Part shown: positions 1 to 7,630 of the stretch, in pieces | Numbering within the stretch: position 1 is the first letter of the stretch | How the letters are laid out: the number at the start of each line of letters is the position of its first letter | Program-made: the position numbers and the translations under genes | The notes under the pieces: model-generated | What the model saw: only the letters and a program-made list of their open reading frames with translations | What the model was told of the DNA's origin: nothing | The model's database searches: none | NCBI RefSeq assembly: GCF_000018945.1 | Contig: NC_011978.1 | Span: forward strand, 528,729 to 592,728 | Direction: 5' to 3' | Length of the DNA: 64,000 nucleotides | DNA from: Thermotoga neapolitana DSM 4359 | GTDB taxonomy: Bacteria > Thermotogota > Thermotogae > Thermotogales > Thermotogaceae

Positions 1-767
1 AAGTCGATGAAACTTCTTCGTCCTTCCTTCCTCACAAATTCCCTGTACGCTTCACTGTAGGAAAGAGATCTCGAATCGTAAAGAGCGTACTCATAGATCA
101 TCAGCGTTCGATCGGGAAACACGGCCTCCCATATGTTACCATCACCGACAGAACCTTTGAAGGTGGGATCTTCCCCCGGCACTATCAGGACAGCCGGAGC
201 AGGACTGGTTACCATCTCTCTCAGAAGAGTCACGCCATGCTTCTGAAAACCAGCGGTTTTCATCACCAGACCAAAAACAGAAAGATGATAGGTGAAGGCC
301 TCAACAAAGTATCCCCTTTCGTCTTTTCCTATCATTGAACCAGGGATAACCCGGTATCCTCCATCATCCGTTGCGTAAGCGAGGGCAAGGTTGTTGTAGT
401 TCTCACCCCTGAAGTATTGGGAATCGAAATAATATTTGAGGTGAATGGGCTTTAAAGCGAACTCGTTCACTCCGTCAGCGAATTCCACTCTGTAAAGATC
501 CCCTATGAACGCGTCGGAATACTTTCTTCTCTCGTCACCTGATATTCTGGTTATCTTCAGAACTTTTTGCTTTCCAAAGGCCCCGCTCGGTACCTCCACC
601 TTGAGATTGATGAAACCCGATTCCGCTCCCTCTTTCCCAACCCTGAGGGAAGCCTCTTTCTGAAAAAGAAAGAACAGTATCAAAACTGCTCCCAGAACGA
701 CAAGGAACGATATGAGAACGATTTTCCTTCTCAGAAGAATCTCCAGGATCTTTTTCAGCAGGCTCAT
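1..767 (-). CDS. Membrane-anchored protein of unknown function (3' end cut by window edge)
   Basis: I do not recognise a family. The reading frame opens with ATG at 765-767 and runs off the left edge, so about 255 N-terminal residues are visible. The protein starts with a short basic stretch (MSLLKKILEILLRRK) and then one strong hydrophobic segment near residues 16-34, typical of a signal anchor with the rest outside the membrane. The remainder is soluble-looking, mixed alpha/beta, with no cysteines or recognisable catalytic motif. Its start overlaps the stop of the polyprenyl synthase gene as ATGA, so the two are probably translationally coupled. Function cannot be inferred from what is visible. 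Confidence 0.75.
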   Translation of the reverse strand, partial: MSLLKKILEILLRRKIVLISFLVVLGAVLILFFLFQKEASLRVGKEGAESGFINLKVEVPSGAFGKQKVLKITRISGDERRKYSDAFIGDLYRVEFADGVNEFALKPIHLKYYFDSQYFRGENYNNLALAYATDDGGYRVIPGSMIGKDERGYFVEAFTYHLSVFGLVMKTAGFQKHGVTLLREMVTSPAPAVLIVPGEDPTFKGSVGDGNIWEAVFPDRTLMIYEYALYDSRSLSYSEAYREFVRKEGRRSFID

Positions 768-1582
768 CTTTCCTCCACCATTTTTTTCAAATTCCTCAAG
801 AAATCGAAGGTTCTGTGAAGTCCCTCTGATTCCAGAGCCTCCAGTACCTCCTCGTAGTATTTATCGGCAAGCTGCTTTGCCTTCTGAACCCCCATCTTTT
901 TGACCAGCGTGACCTTTTTAACATCCTTTCCCACATCTTTTCCTAACTTCTCGAGTGAGCCAAGGACATCCTTTAAATCGTCGTATATCTGAAAAGCAAC
1001 TCCAAACTTCTCCCCCAGTTTCTTCACGAAGGTATGGTCGAGGCCTTTCAGGAGAAAAGGAGCGGAAAAGCAAAAGGCAAACAGTGCGCCCGTTTTGAAA
1101 GAGTACATCTTCTCTACCATTTCTACTGAGATCTCTTTCTCTTGCCTTTCGAATTCAACGTCCATTGCCTCACCCAGAAGAAGTTTGTACGCGGTTTCTG
1201 AGAATTCTTCAAAGAGTTTCGGTTCTCTGACTTTTGCTATCTGTGAAAAAGCCAGAAAGAACAGGCCATCGCCCGCAAGGAGTGCAATTCCCTCACCATA
1301 GGCCCTGTGGCAGGAGGGCTTCCCTCGACGAAAATCCGCGTTGTCTATAGGGGGCAAATCGTCGTGAACGAGAGAAGCCGTATGGAATAGCTCCACAGCA
1401 ACTGCGACATCGACGAGACGCTCCTCTTCCACCCCAATATCCTCACCCACGGTGAGCACAAGGAGAGGCCGAATCCTCTTACCCCCAGCCGTGACCGAGT
1501 ACTGCATCGCGCTTTCGGTGAGAAGGTTGAAGTGCGGCTTCACCAGTTCTTCTATTCTTCTCTCAATCGTTTCCTTCTTCAT
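764..1582 (-). CDS. ispA: Short-chain polyprenyl diphosphate synthase (FPP/GGPP synthase-like)
   Basis: A 272-residue all-helical trans-isoprenyl diphosphate synthase that condenses isopentenyl diphosphate with allylic diphosphates in isoprenoid precursor synthesis. The first aspartate-rich motif is at residues 74-80 (HDDLPPID, followed by RRGKP) and the second at 201-205 (DDLKD), both complete, so Mg-diphosphate binding should be intact. The first motif has the two-residue insertion usual in bacterial short-chain enzymes. The residue five before the first Asp is Ala69 (HTASLVHDD), where E. coli IspA has Tyr; a small residue there usually allows products longer than FPP, so GGPP synthase is plausible. 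The gene overlaps its upstream neighbour by 20 bases and its downstream neighbour by 3. Confidence 0.92.
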   Translation of the reverse strand: MKKETIERRIEELVKPHFNLLTESAMQYSVTAGGKRIRPLLVLTVGEDIGVEEERLVDVAVAVELFHTASLVHDDLPPIDNADFRRGKPSCHRAYGEGIALLAGDGLFFLAFSQIAKVREPKLFEEFSETAYKLLLGEAMDVEFERQEKEISVEMVEKMYSFKTGALFAFCFSAPFLLKGLDHTFVKKLGEKFGVAFQIYDDLKDVLGSLEKLGKDVGKDVKKVTLVKKMGVQKAKQLADKYYEEVLEALESEGLHRTFDFLRNLKKMVEER

Positions 1583-2111
1583 CTTCTTCCCTCTTCTTCT
1601 CTATCATCTGCTTGAACACATCTATGTTGAGATTTTCGATGAACTTTTTGAATTCCTCCTCTTCGTTTCTGTCTTCTCCTATCTCCAGCTCGATAGCGTG
1701 CTTTTCCACGAGGTTTTCGGACACAAAAATGGTTGCACCGGTTTTGACGGCCAGTATTATCGCGTCGGATGGTCTGGAGTCGATCTCTATGAGGGCAGCC
1801 TCCTCGTCCTCTTCGTCGGTGTAGGTGAGATCACGCAGTATCAGAGAGGCGTAAAACGTGTTGTCCTTCAAAGAGTGTATTACGACTTTCTCCACCCGGG
1901 CCTCAAGTGATTCGAGAACACTCAGGAGCAGATCGTGCGTCAGAGGACGGGGAAAGTCCACCTTCTCCAGGGCCAGTGCAAGGGCATGACCTTCGCACGC
2001 TCCTATCCAGATGGGAAGTACCTTGCTGGTACCCTCTATGCCCAGTATTACAACGGGTGTGTTGCTCACCCTGTCCAGAACAAGAGCTTTCACCCAGGCC
2101 TTCTTCAACAC
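1563..2111 (-). CDS. DUF151 / bifunctional nuclease family protein
   Basis: A 182-residue protein of the DUF151 (bifunctional nuclease) family, compact acidic proteins present in many bacteria and plants; the T. maritima homologue is a structural-genomics target. The family motifs are visible: PVVILGIEGT near the N-terminus, LPIWIGACEGHALAL, then the SRPSDAIILAV block. The C-terminal quarter is very Glu/Lys-rich with a UVR-like short helix. I chose GTG at 2109-2111 because GGAGGGAGG lies just upstream; an in-frame ATG 48 bases further upstream would add residues not seen in the family. In vivo substrate is uncertain; nuclease activity is reported for some relatives, not shown here. Confidence 0.88.
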   Translation of the reverse strand: MLKKAWVKALVLDRVSNTPVVILGIEGTSKVLPIWIGACEGHALALALEKVDFPRPLTHDLLLSVLESLEARVEKVVIHSLKDNTFYASLILRDLTYTDEEDEEAALIEIDSRPSDAIILAVKTGATIFVSENLVEKHAIELEIGEDRNEEEEFKKFIENLNIDVFKQMIEKKREEDEEGND

Positions 2112-2224
2112 ATTTCCCTCCCTCCAGATTTTTCCGCTCCAGAGATATTCTACAACCAAATTTCAGATGGTGGCAAAATTTTTGAATTAGAATGGAGTTG
2201 ATCAAACTGAAAAAGGGAGGAGTT

Positions 2225-2818
2225 ATGGTGGGTACATTCAGAATCTACGTTGCCACTACGAACCCACATAAAGTCGAAGAGATCAAAGAAATCGCTCCAG
2301 AGTGGGCAGAGATTTTACCTTCGCCGGAGAAAATCGAAGTGATCGAAGATGGAGAGACCTTTCTGGAAAACTCCGTGAAAAAGGCGATCGTTTATGGGAA
2401 AAAACTCAAATCTCCTGTGATAGCCGATGATTCTGGGCTTGTTATCTACTCTTTGGGAGGGTTTCCGGGAGTTATGTCCGCTCGATTCATGGAAGAATAC
2501 ACCTACGAGGAGAAAATGAAAACAATTTTGAAGATGCTGGAAGGCAAAGACAGAAAAGCCGCTTTTGTTTGCAGTGCCACGTTCTTCGATTTTCAAAGAA
2601 ATCTCCTCGTTTCCGTAGAGGACAGAGTAGAGGGTTATATAGCTGAAGAAATAAGGGGAACGGGTGGGTTTGGCTACGATCCCTTCTTCGTACCAGAAGG
2701 GTACGACAGGACCTTCGGTGAAATGCCTGAACTCAAGAAAAAACTCAGCCACAGGTCCAGGGCTTTCAGAAAACTGTTTTCGATACTCTCGAAGATCTCA
2801 GAATCAGAAAGCCTGTGA
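2225..2818 (+). CDS. rdgB: dITP/XTP pyrophosphatase (Ham1/RdgB family)
   Basis: House-cleaning nucleotide pyrophosphatase that hydrolyses non-canonical purine nucleotides (ITP, dITP, XTP) to monophosphates, keeping deaminated bases out of nucleic acid. About 197 residues, the usual size. Signatures include the N-terminal [11 protein letters not shown], the ADDSGL active-site motif, the FPGVMSARF segment and [11 protein letters not shown] followed by FGEM and [12 protein letters not shown] at 2225 follows a GGGAGGAG ribosome site; GTG at 2228 is an alternative, and an ATG at 2192 lacks a ribosome site. The gene runs convergently into lgt and the two coding sequences overlap by 53 bases. Confidence 0.95.
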   Translation: MVGTFRIYVATTNPHKVEEIKEIAPEWAEILPSPEKIEVIEDGETFLENSVKKAIVYGKKLKSPVIADDSGLVIYSLGGFPGVMSARFMEEYTYEEKMKTILKMLEGKDRKAAFVCSATFFDFQRNLLVSVEDRVEGYIAEEIRGTGGFGYDPFFVPEGYDRTFGEMPELKKKLSHRSRAFRKLFSILSKISESESL

Positions 2819-3635
2819 AACCCAGAAGAATCAAAACAGCGCTCAAAAGTTGAGCAGCCCTTATGTTGCCCATCATCAGACTGTCGACCCTGAGTCTTTC
2901 TATCATGATCCTTCCAAGGGAGTATAAAAGAAAATAAAGGCAGGTTATCTCCCCCGGTCTCTTGCGGTATTTTCTGTAATACACGCTCAACATAAAAAAC
3001 ACCAGAAGGTCCCAGACAGATTCGTACAGAAAGGTTGGATGGAAAAAGGAGTAATCCCTGTACAGAACGGGCCTGTAAGGTTCAGGAACGAACATCTTCC
3101 AGGGAAGATTCGTTGGCACTCCAAAGGCCTCGTAGTTGAAAAAGTTGCCCCATCTGCCTATCGCCTGTCCCAGTGGAAGAACGGAGGTGAAAAGATCCGT
3201 TGCCTGCAAAAATGAAAAGGAAGGCCTCTTAAAAACGATGTAGAGAAAACCCGTTATCAGAGCACCGATTATGGCTCCGTGTATGGCAAGACCACCCTCC
3301 CAGATCTTCAAAACGTCCCAGAAACTCCTGTAGTATCTCAGGTTGAAGAGAACGTAATAGAGCCGGGCTCCCACGATGCCAAAAATTGCTCCATAGAAGA
3401 CCAGTTCGTCGAACTCTTCCACATTGATTCCTTCTTTCTTTGCCCTTTTTCTGGCCAGGAAATAGCTGAGGAGAAATCCTGTCAGGATGAGGGTTGAATA
3501 CCATCGAAGTTCAAAACCGCCGATTCTGAAGATGTATCTTCTCACAAGAATCTCGCCACTGAACACCTTCACAAGGAAGATCGAAAGAAGAAGAACCCCA
3601 AGAACGACCAGTAACGCTGTCAGGGTCCTCTTCAT
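2766..3635 (-). CDS. lgt: Prolipoprotein diacylglyceryl transferase
   Basis: Integral membrane enzyme that transfers diacylglycerol from phosphatidylglycerol to the lipobox cysteine of prolipoproteins, the first step of lipoprotein maturation. The 289-residue sequence has about seven hydrophobic segments and the Lgt signature [13 protein letters not shown] near the middle, together with [13 protein letters not shown] and [12 protein letters not shown] at 3633-3635 follows AAGGAGGAG; a more distal ATG would add six residues but overlaps the ribosome site. Its start codon overlaps the stop of the upstream RemA-like gene as ATGA. The 3' end is antisense to the last 53 bases of rdgB. Confidence 0.95.
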   Translation of the reverse strand: MKRTLTALLVVLGVLLLSIFLVKVFSGEILVRRYIFRIGGFELRWYSTLILTGFLLSYFLARKRAKKEGINVEEFDELVFYGAIFGIVGARLYYVLFNLRYYRSFWDVLKIWEGGLAIHGAIIGALITGFLYIVFKRPSFSFLQATDLFTSVLPLGQAIGRWGNFFNYEAFGVPTNLPWKMFVPEPYRPVLYRDYSFFHPTFLYESVWDLLVFFMLSVYYRKYRKRPGEITCLYFLLYSLGRIMIERLRVDSLMMGNIRAAQLLSAVLILLGFTGFLILRSSRVSKTVF

Positions 3636-3877
3636 CTTCTCCTCCTTCCCCATATGACACGAACCGCTATCCTGTACCTTGTGGGAATGAGAACCACGTG
3701 ACCGCTGTCCATGATGACCGCCGTTTTCGCCTGCTTGCCGAAAGTGGCGTTTATTATTTTGTTTGCGTAGAAGTCTATATTTTTCAACTTCTTTTCCATG
3801 GCAGTGCTGACGGGCATCACCGCAACGATTCGTTCTCGAGGAAGGAAGACCTTCCTTCCAAAGGAAACAAAGCTCAC
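3632..3877 (-). CDS. RemA/DUF370-family DNA-binding regulator
   Basis: An 81-residue basic protein that resembles Bacillus RemA (DUF370), a ring-forming DNA-binding protein controlling biofilm matrix genes. The shared core is INATFGKQAKTAVIMDSGHVVL, equivalent to [22 protein letters not shown] in RemA, followed by a basic C-terminus. GTG at 3875-3877 is chosen because GGAGGTGAAA lies immediately upstream; an ATG 60 bases further out has no ribosome site and would add a non-family extension. It is translationally coupled to lgt (4-base overlap), so it is the first gene of a two-gene operon. Regulatory targets are unknown. Confidence 0.85.
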   Translation of the reverse strand: MSFVSFGRKVFLPRERIVAVMPVSTAMEKKLKNIDFYANKIINATFGKQAKTAVIMDSGHVVLIPTRYRIAVRVIWGRRRR

Positions 3878-3898
3878 ACTTTCACCTCCATCATGGTG

Positions 3899-3908
3899 TA
3901 TGATACCA
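3899..3908. promoter_or_regulatory. Overlapping divergent -10 elements
   Basis: Between the RemA-like gene and the flavin reductase gene, the forward strand carries TATGAT (3899-3904) and the reverse strand carries TGGTATCAT (3908 down to 3900), an extended -10. Each would start transcription 15-20 bases upstream of its gene. Good -35 hexamers are not obvious. Because the two elements share bases, the promoters may compete. Confidence 0.4.
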
Positions 3909-3927
3909 TTTTCTGGGGGGTGAGAAT

Positions 3928-4377
3928 ATGGACGCACTGGGAAAACTCTACACTTCCACCGCTATAGTTACGGTGAACGTCGATGGTAAAATGAACGGTA
4001 TCACCGTGGCGTGGGTGACGAGGGTGTCCTGGCAACCTCCCATGGTGGCGGTTTCCATAGGAAAGACGAGGTACACGAGGGAACTCCTCGACAAGTCGGA
4101 CTCTTTCGCCGTCTGTATATTGGGAAAGGACGCAAAAGAAATCGCAGAGTACTTCGGAACTGTTTCCGGAAGAACAACCGACAAATTCAAAAAATACTCC
4201 TACACAATGAGTGAAGGAAACCTTCCGATTCCAGAGGGAACGATCGCATATCTTGAGTGCGAAAAAGCGGGCAGGTTCGAAGCGGGAGATCACATCGTCT
4301 ACGTTGGAACGGTGAGAAGGCAAAAGCTGCTGAAAGACGAACAACCACTTCTGTTTGGAGAACACAGGCTGATATAG
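3928..4377 (+). CDS. Flavin reductase-like / flavoredoxin FMN-binding protein
   Basis: A 149-residue single-domain protein of the flavin reductase-like FMN-binding family (split beta-barrel). The family pattern is present: N-terminal STAIVTVNVDGKMNGITVAW, then SWQPPMVAVSIGKTRYTRELL, a SFAVCILGKD block, GRTTDKFKK, and the late conserved GDHIVYVGTV. Members bind FMN and act as flavoredoxins or NAD(P)H:flavin oxidoreductases, usually in the cytoplasm. The ATG at 3928 follows GGGGGGTGAG. It stands alone between a divergent promoter and its own terminator at 4377-4408. The electron donor and acceptor cannot be told from sequence. Confidence 0.88.
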   Translation: MDALGKLYTSTAIVTVNVDGKMNGITVAWVTRVSWQPPMVAVSIGKTRYTRELLDKSDSFAVCILGKDAKEIAEYFGTVSGRTTDKFKKYSYTMSEGNLPIPEGTIAYLECEKAGRFEAGDHIVYVGTVRRQKLLKDEQPLLFGEHRLI

Positions 4378-4408
4378 AAGGCAGGGAACTCCCTGCCTTC
4401 ATTTTTTT
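4377..4408 (+). terminator. Intrinsic terminator after the flavin reductase gene
   Basis: A perfect inverted repeat, GAAGGCAGGG with CCCTGCCTTC around a four-base AACT loop (4377-4400), followed by a run of seven T (4402-4408). It begins at the last base of the stop codon. Confidence 0.9.
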
Positions 4409-4470
4409 CAACAGTTTTGAAAACATCCTGAACAGAACGCATATACGATAGAGATCGGGAGGTGATTCAG

Positions 4471-5772
4471 GTGAGAAGACTCATCGTGCTGGTTCTGGCT
4501 CTTTTGCTGGTTGCTTTTTCATTTTCACAGGTGAAGAACATCATCTACTTCATCGGAGACGGAATGGGACTTTCACAGGCGTATCTCACGAGTCTGATCG
4601 AGGGAAGACCGCTCTCGTTCATGAAAACCCCTTACACAGGTCTTGTGAAGACCCACTCTGTGGACAGCTGGGTGACGGATTCTGCCGCCGCGGGAACTGC
4701 TCTGGCAAGCGGTTTTAAGACGAAAAACGGTATGATCAACGTTCTTCCCGACGGCACAAGGGTTCCCACCATCTTTGAGATAGCAAAAGCATATGGAGCC
4801 AAAACGGGCATCGTTGTCACCTGCAGAGTGACACATGCGACACCGGCAGCCTTCTATGCGCATGTCAAAAGCAGAAGCGAAGAAAACGAGATAGCAAGGC
4901 AACTCGTGGAAAGTGAAACAGTGGATCTGGTCATGGGAGGAGGATGGGCAAACTTTCTTCCTGAAAGCCTTGGTGGTAAAAGATCGGACGGTCTCAATCT
5001 CATCGAAATGGCGAAGAAAAAGGGCTACGTCTATGTGACAAAAAAGGAAGATCTGATGAAACTTCCAGAGAACACCGAAAAGGTCCTGGCGCTTTTTGCG
5101 CCGAGCCATCTTGACCCAGCAAGCAGTAGAGAGGAACAGCCCATGCTCTACGAAATGGTGAAGAAGGCCCTGGAAATACTCTCAAATGATGAAGAGCCCT
5201 TCTTCCTCATGGTGGAAGGTTCTCAGATCGATTGGGAAGCACACGACAACGATATCTACGGTGTTTGGAAAGAAGTCGTGGAGTTCGACAGAGCGGTTCA
5301 GGTGGCTCTCGACTTTGCCCTCAAAAGAGGAGATACCCTCGTGATCGTGACAGCAGACCATGAAACAGGAGGTCTTGCACTCTCTTCGGGTGACTACAGG
5401 GTTGATGTGGACAGAATCAGAAAGTTCTCAAAGACCACCGACTGGATCTTGGCGAATTACTCTTTGAAAGATCGCGAAAGTTTCAAAAAGGCCATCGAAA
5501 AATACTTCGGTCTGACTCTGTCCGACTCGGATCTCGACAGAATCACCTCTTCAAACAATTCCAAAGTAGAACTCGGAAGGGTGTTGAGCGAAAAGGTGAA
5601 CGTTGGCTGGACCACCACATCACACTCCGGTGTTCCGGTCCCCATCTATGCATTCGGTCCCGGTGCGGAGAACTTCACAGGATTTCTGGACAACACCGAT
5701 ATCCCGAGGATCATGATGAAACTCGCTGGATACTCCCTTCAGTATCCACTCGTGAAAGAACCTGTGAAATGA
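4471..5772 (+). CDS. phoA: Secreted alkaline phosphatase
   Basis: A 433-residue metal-dependent phosphomonoesterase. The N-terminus is a signal peptide (MRRLIVLVLALLLVAFSFSQ), so it should act outside the cytoplasmic membrane. Catalytic landmarks: YFIGDGMG (metal ligand Asp), VTDSAAAGTALASG with the phosphorylated Ser in DSA, TADHETGG (Asp/His metal ligands) and HSGVPVP near the C-terminus (His ligand). I chose GTG at 4471, five bases after GGGAGGTGA; a GTG at 4462 lies inside that ribosome site. It releases inorganic phosphate from extracellular organic phosphates. A bidirectional terminator follows directly. Confidence 0.95.
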   Translation: MRRLIVLVLALLLVAFSFSQVKNIIYFIGDGMGLSQAYLTSLIEGRPLSFMKTPYTGLVKTHSVDSWVTDSAAAGTALASGFKTKNGMINVLPDGTRVPTIFEIAKAYGAKTGIVVTCRVTHATPAAFYAHVKSRSEENEIARQLVESETVDLVMGGGWANFLPESLGGKRSDGLNLIEMAKKKGYVYVTKKEDLMKLPENTEKVLALFAPSHLDPASSREEQPMLYEMVKKALEILSNDEEPFFLMVEGSQIDWEAHDNDIYGVWKEVVEFDRAVQVALDFALKRGDTLVIVTADHETGGLALSSGDYRVDVDRIRKFSKTTDWILANYSLKDRESFKKAIEKYFGLTLSDSDLDRITSSNNSKVELGRVLSEKVNVGWTTTSHSGVPVPIYAFGPGAENFTGFLDNTDIPRIMMKLAGYSLQYPLVKEPVK

Positions 5773-5797
5773 AATGAGGGGCTCTGTGCCCCTCATT
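5773..5797. terminator. Bidirectional terminator between phoA and pheA
   Basis: AATGAGGGGC and GCCCCTCATT form a perfect ten-base-pair stem around a five-base loop. T-rich stretches follow on both strands. It lies between the convergent alkaline phosphatase and PheA genes and overlaps the PheA stop codon. Confidence 0.85.
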
Positions 5798-7451
5798 CAA
5801 ACACGTCCAGTTCTTCGATCTCATCGAACACCCCGATTATCTTGTAGAACGCTGTTACCTTTTCGAGATCTTTCAGGTCTTCCTTGCCAAGAGGTGCCTC
5901 CACTTCCACGAAGAACACGTAATCTCCAAGAAACGTTCTGGCTGGTCTTGATTCCAGTTTTCTCAGATTCATTCCCTTGTTTGCAAAGACATCCAAAACC
6001 GCTTTCAAAGCCCCGGGTTTGTCCTGAACACCGAAGAACAACGATGTGTACTTTCCCTCCATCTTACCCGTCTTTCGCCTTATGATGTAAAATCTTGTGA
6101 TGTTCTTTTCTTTTAAATCCTGGATACTCTTTCTCAGAATGAACAGACCGTACATCCTGGCTGCATTTTCTGACATGATGGCAGCAGATTCATCGTCGAG
6201 TAGATTCACCGCGTCGCTCGTTGAGGTGGTGTAACGGATCTCCGCGTGGGGCAGATAAGCGTTGATAAAACCAAGGGATTGTGAGATCGCCTGAGGATGA
6301 GAGTAAATCCTCTTGATCTCTTTCAGATCGAGCCTTCTTTTTGCAACAAGGCAGTGATGAACCTCCAGTTTTGCCTCACCGAATACTTCCACTTCGTGGT
6401 TCAGCAGGGCATCCAGCACAGGAATCACCGTTCCGTGGGTGGAGTTCTCTATTGGAACGATTCCATAATCTGCTTCTCCTTTCTCCACCATCCTTATGAT
6501 CTCGTCCGTTGAGGCACAGTACTTTATCGGTATCCTCGAGCCGATCAGTTTCAAAGCCATCTCATCACTGAAGCTCCCCATAGGACCGAGGACTGCCACC
6601 GTCTTTGAAATACCAAGTAGTCTGTATTCTTCCTCTTTCGCAAGTTTCATGATCTCCTCAAATACACGTCTCACACGCACAGGGTTCAAGCTGGTCCTGT
6701 CCAGAATCTCTTTCACTTTCTGCTCTTCAACCTCTCTGAGGTCCACGGGAGAATCTGTCTTTTTCTTCTCCTCTGCGATTCTTTTTGCGACTTTCATTCT
6801 TTCATCGATCAAACCTAATGTTACAAAATCTATAAGCCTGATCTTGTGCCTCATCTCGTTCAAACTGACAGGAGGTCTGAAGAGTTTTGAAAACTCACCT
6901 ATCAACTCGCTGTGTTCGACGGGAAAGTCGTTGTCTTTCAATCGAGGGATGACCTTTTCTGCCAGAGCCAGAAAGTTACCAGTTTCCTCCCTCCAGTTCA
7001 GAAGGTGAGAAGCATACCCCATAAGAAAAGAATCTTTCAGTGCGCGAGCAAGGAAAAGAAGAACAGAATACTTCTCCAGAATCTCTTTGTACTCTCCCCA
7101 GGAAACGTCCTTCAGGATAATTCCAAGATTCTTCAAAAAGTCCAGAAACGTGGTGATACGTTCATCCTCGCTCTTTTCGAGGACGTAAAACTCTGAGAAT
7201 GCGAACTCCTTGTAAAAAACGGGAAAGATGCTGACAAAGGGAACAGACCTTTCTCTATAGAACGCTACAGACTTATCTTTGAATGGATAAAGATCCACAA
7301 CGGCTTTTCCGGAAAGGTCCACATCCAAAAGATCCTCAGATACCACAAGTTCGGCCTGAAGGATCGAATCTGTGAGTTCCCAGACAGTACCTATTAACTC
7401 TTTCTTCAGGGATTCTGTCAGGGGACCTTTTCCGCGTATGTGCACTTTCAA
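5793..7451 (-). CDS. pheA: Chorismate mutase / prephenate dehydratase with N-terminal TyrA-like remnant and ACT domain
   Basis: About 552 residues, much longer than a usual P-protein. From the C-terminus: an ACT domain (roughly 470-545, with ESRPARTFLGDYVFFVE, the phenylalanine-sensing motif), a prephenate dehydratase domain (roughly 275-460, VAVLGPMGSFSDEMA, VPIENSTHGTV, and STSDA carrying the catalytic threonine region), and an AroQ chorismate mutase helix set (roughly 200-270, RHKIRLIDFVTLGLIDERMKVAKRI). The first 200 residues resemble a decayed prephenate dehydrogenase: MKVHIRGKGPL where GxGxxG is expected, then GKAVVDLYPFK and PFVSIFPVF. I prefer TTG at 7449-7451, preceded by GGAGG; ATG at 7497-7499 is an alternative without a clear ribosome site. 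The enzyme makes phenylpyruvate for phenylalanine. Confidence 0.88.
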   Translation of the reverse strand: MKVHIRGKGPLTESLKKELIGTVWELTDSILQAELVVSEDLLDVDLSGKAVVDLYPFKDKSVAFYRERSVPFVSIFPVFYKEFAFSEFYVLEKSEDERITTFLDFLKNLGIILKDVSWGEYKEILEKYSVLLFLARALKDSFLMGYASHLLNWREETGNFLALAEKVIPRLKDNDFPVEHSELIGEFSKLFRPPVSLNEMRHKIRLIDFVTLGLIDERMKVAKRIAEEKKKTDSPVDLREVEEQKVKEILDRTSLNPVRVRRVFEEIMKLAKEEEYRLLGISKTVAVLGPMGSFSDEMALKLIGSRIPIKYCASTDEIIRMVEKGEADYGIVPIENSTHGTVIPVLDALLNHEVEVFGEAKLEVHHCLVAKRRLDLKEIKRIYSHPQAISQSLGFINAYLPHAEIRYTTSTSDAVNLLDDESAAIMSENAARMYGLFILRKSIQDLKEKNITRFYIIRRKTGKMEGKYTSLFFGVQDKPGALKAVLDVFANKGMNLRKLESRPARTFLGDYVFFVEVEAPLGKEDLKDLEKVTAFYKIIGVFDEIEELDVFE

Positions 7452-7586
7452 TCCTCTCAACCTCCACTGAAAATTCTGTTTTTTGGAATCTTTAAGCATT
7501 ACTTTACTCTAATACATCTTCGTTATATATATTAATCCTCACGAGAACAATCATTAACACACCGCATAAAGTTGCAAAGAGGAGCA

Positions 7587-7595
7587 TGGTATAAT
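7587..7595 (+). promoter_or_regulatory. Extended -10 promoter for the DUF4914 gene
   Basis: TGGTATAAT, a consensus extended -10 element, lies 35 bases upstream of the GTG start at 7631. No good -35 hexamer is seen at the usual distance, which is common for extended -10 promoters. Confidence 0.6.
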
Positions 7596-7630
7596 TTGGC
7601 TTGAAAACTATTCTACAGAGGGGTGATAAA

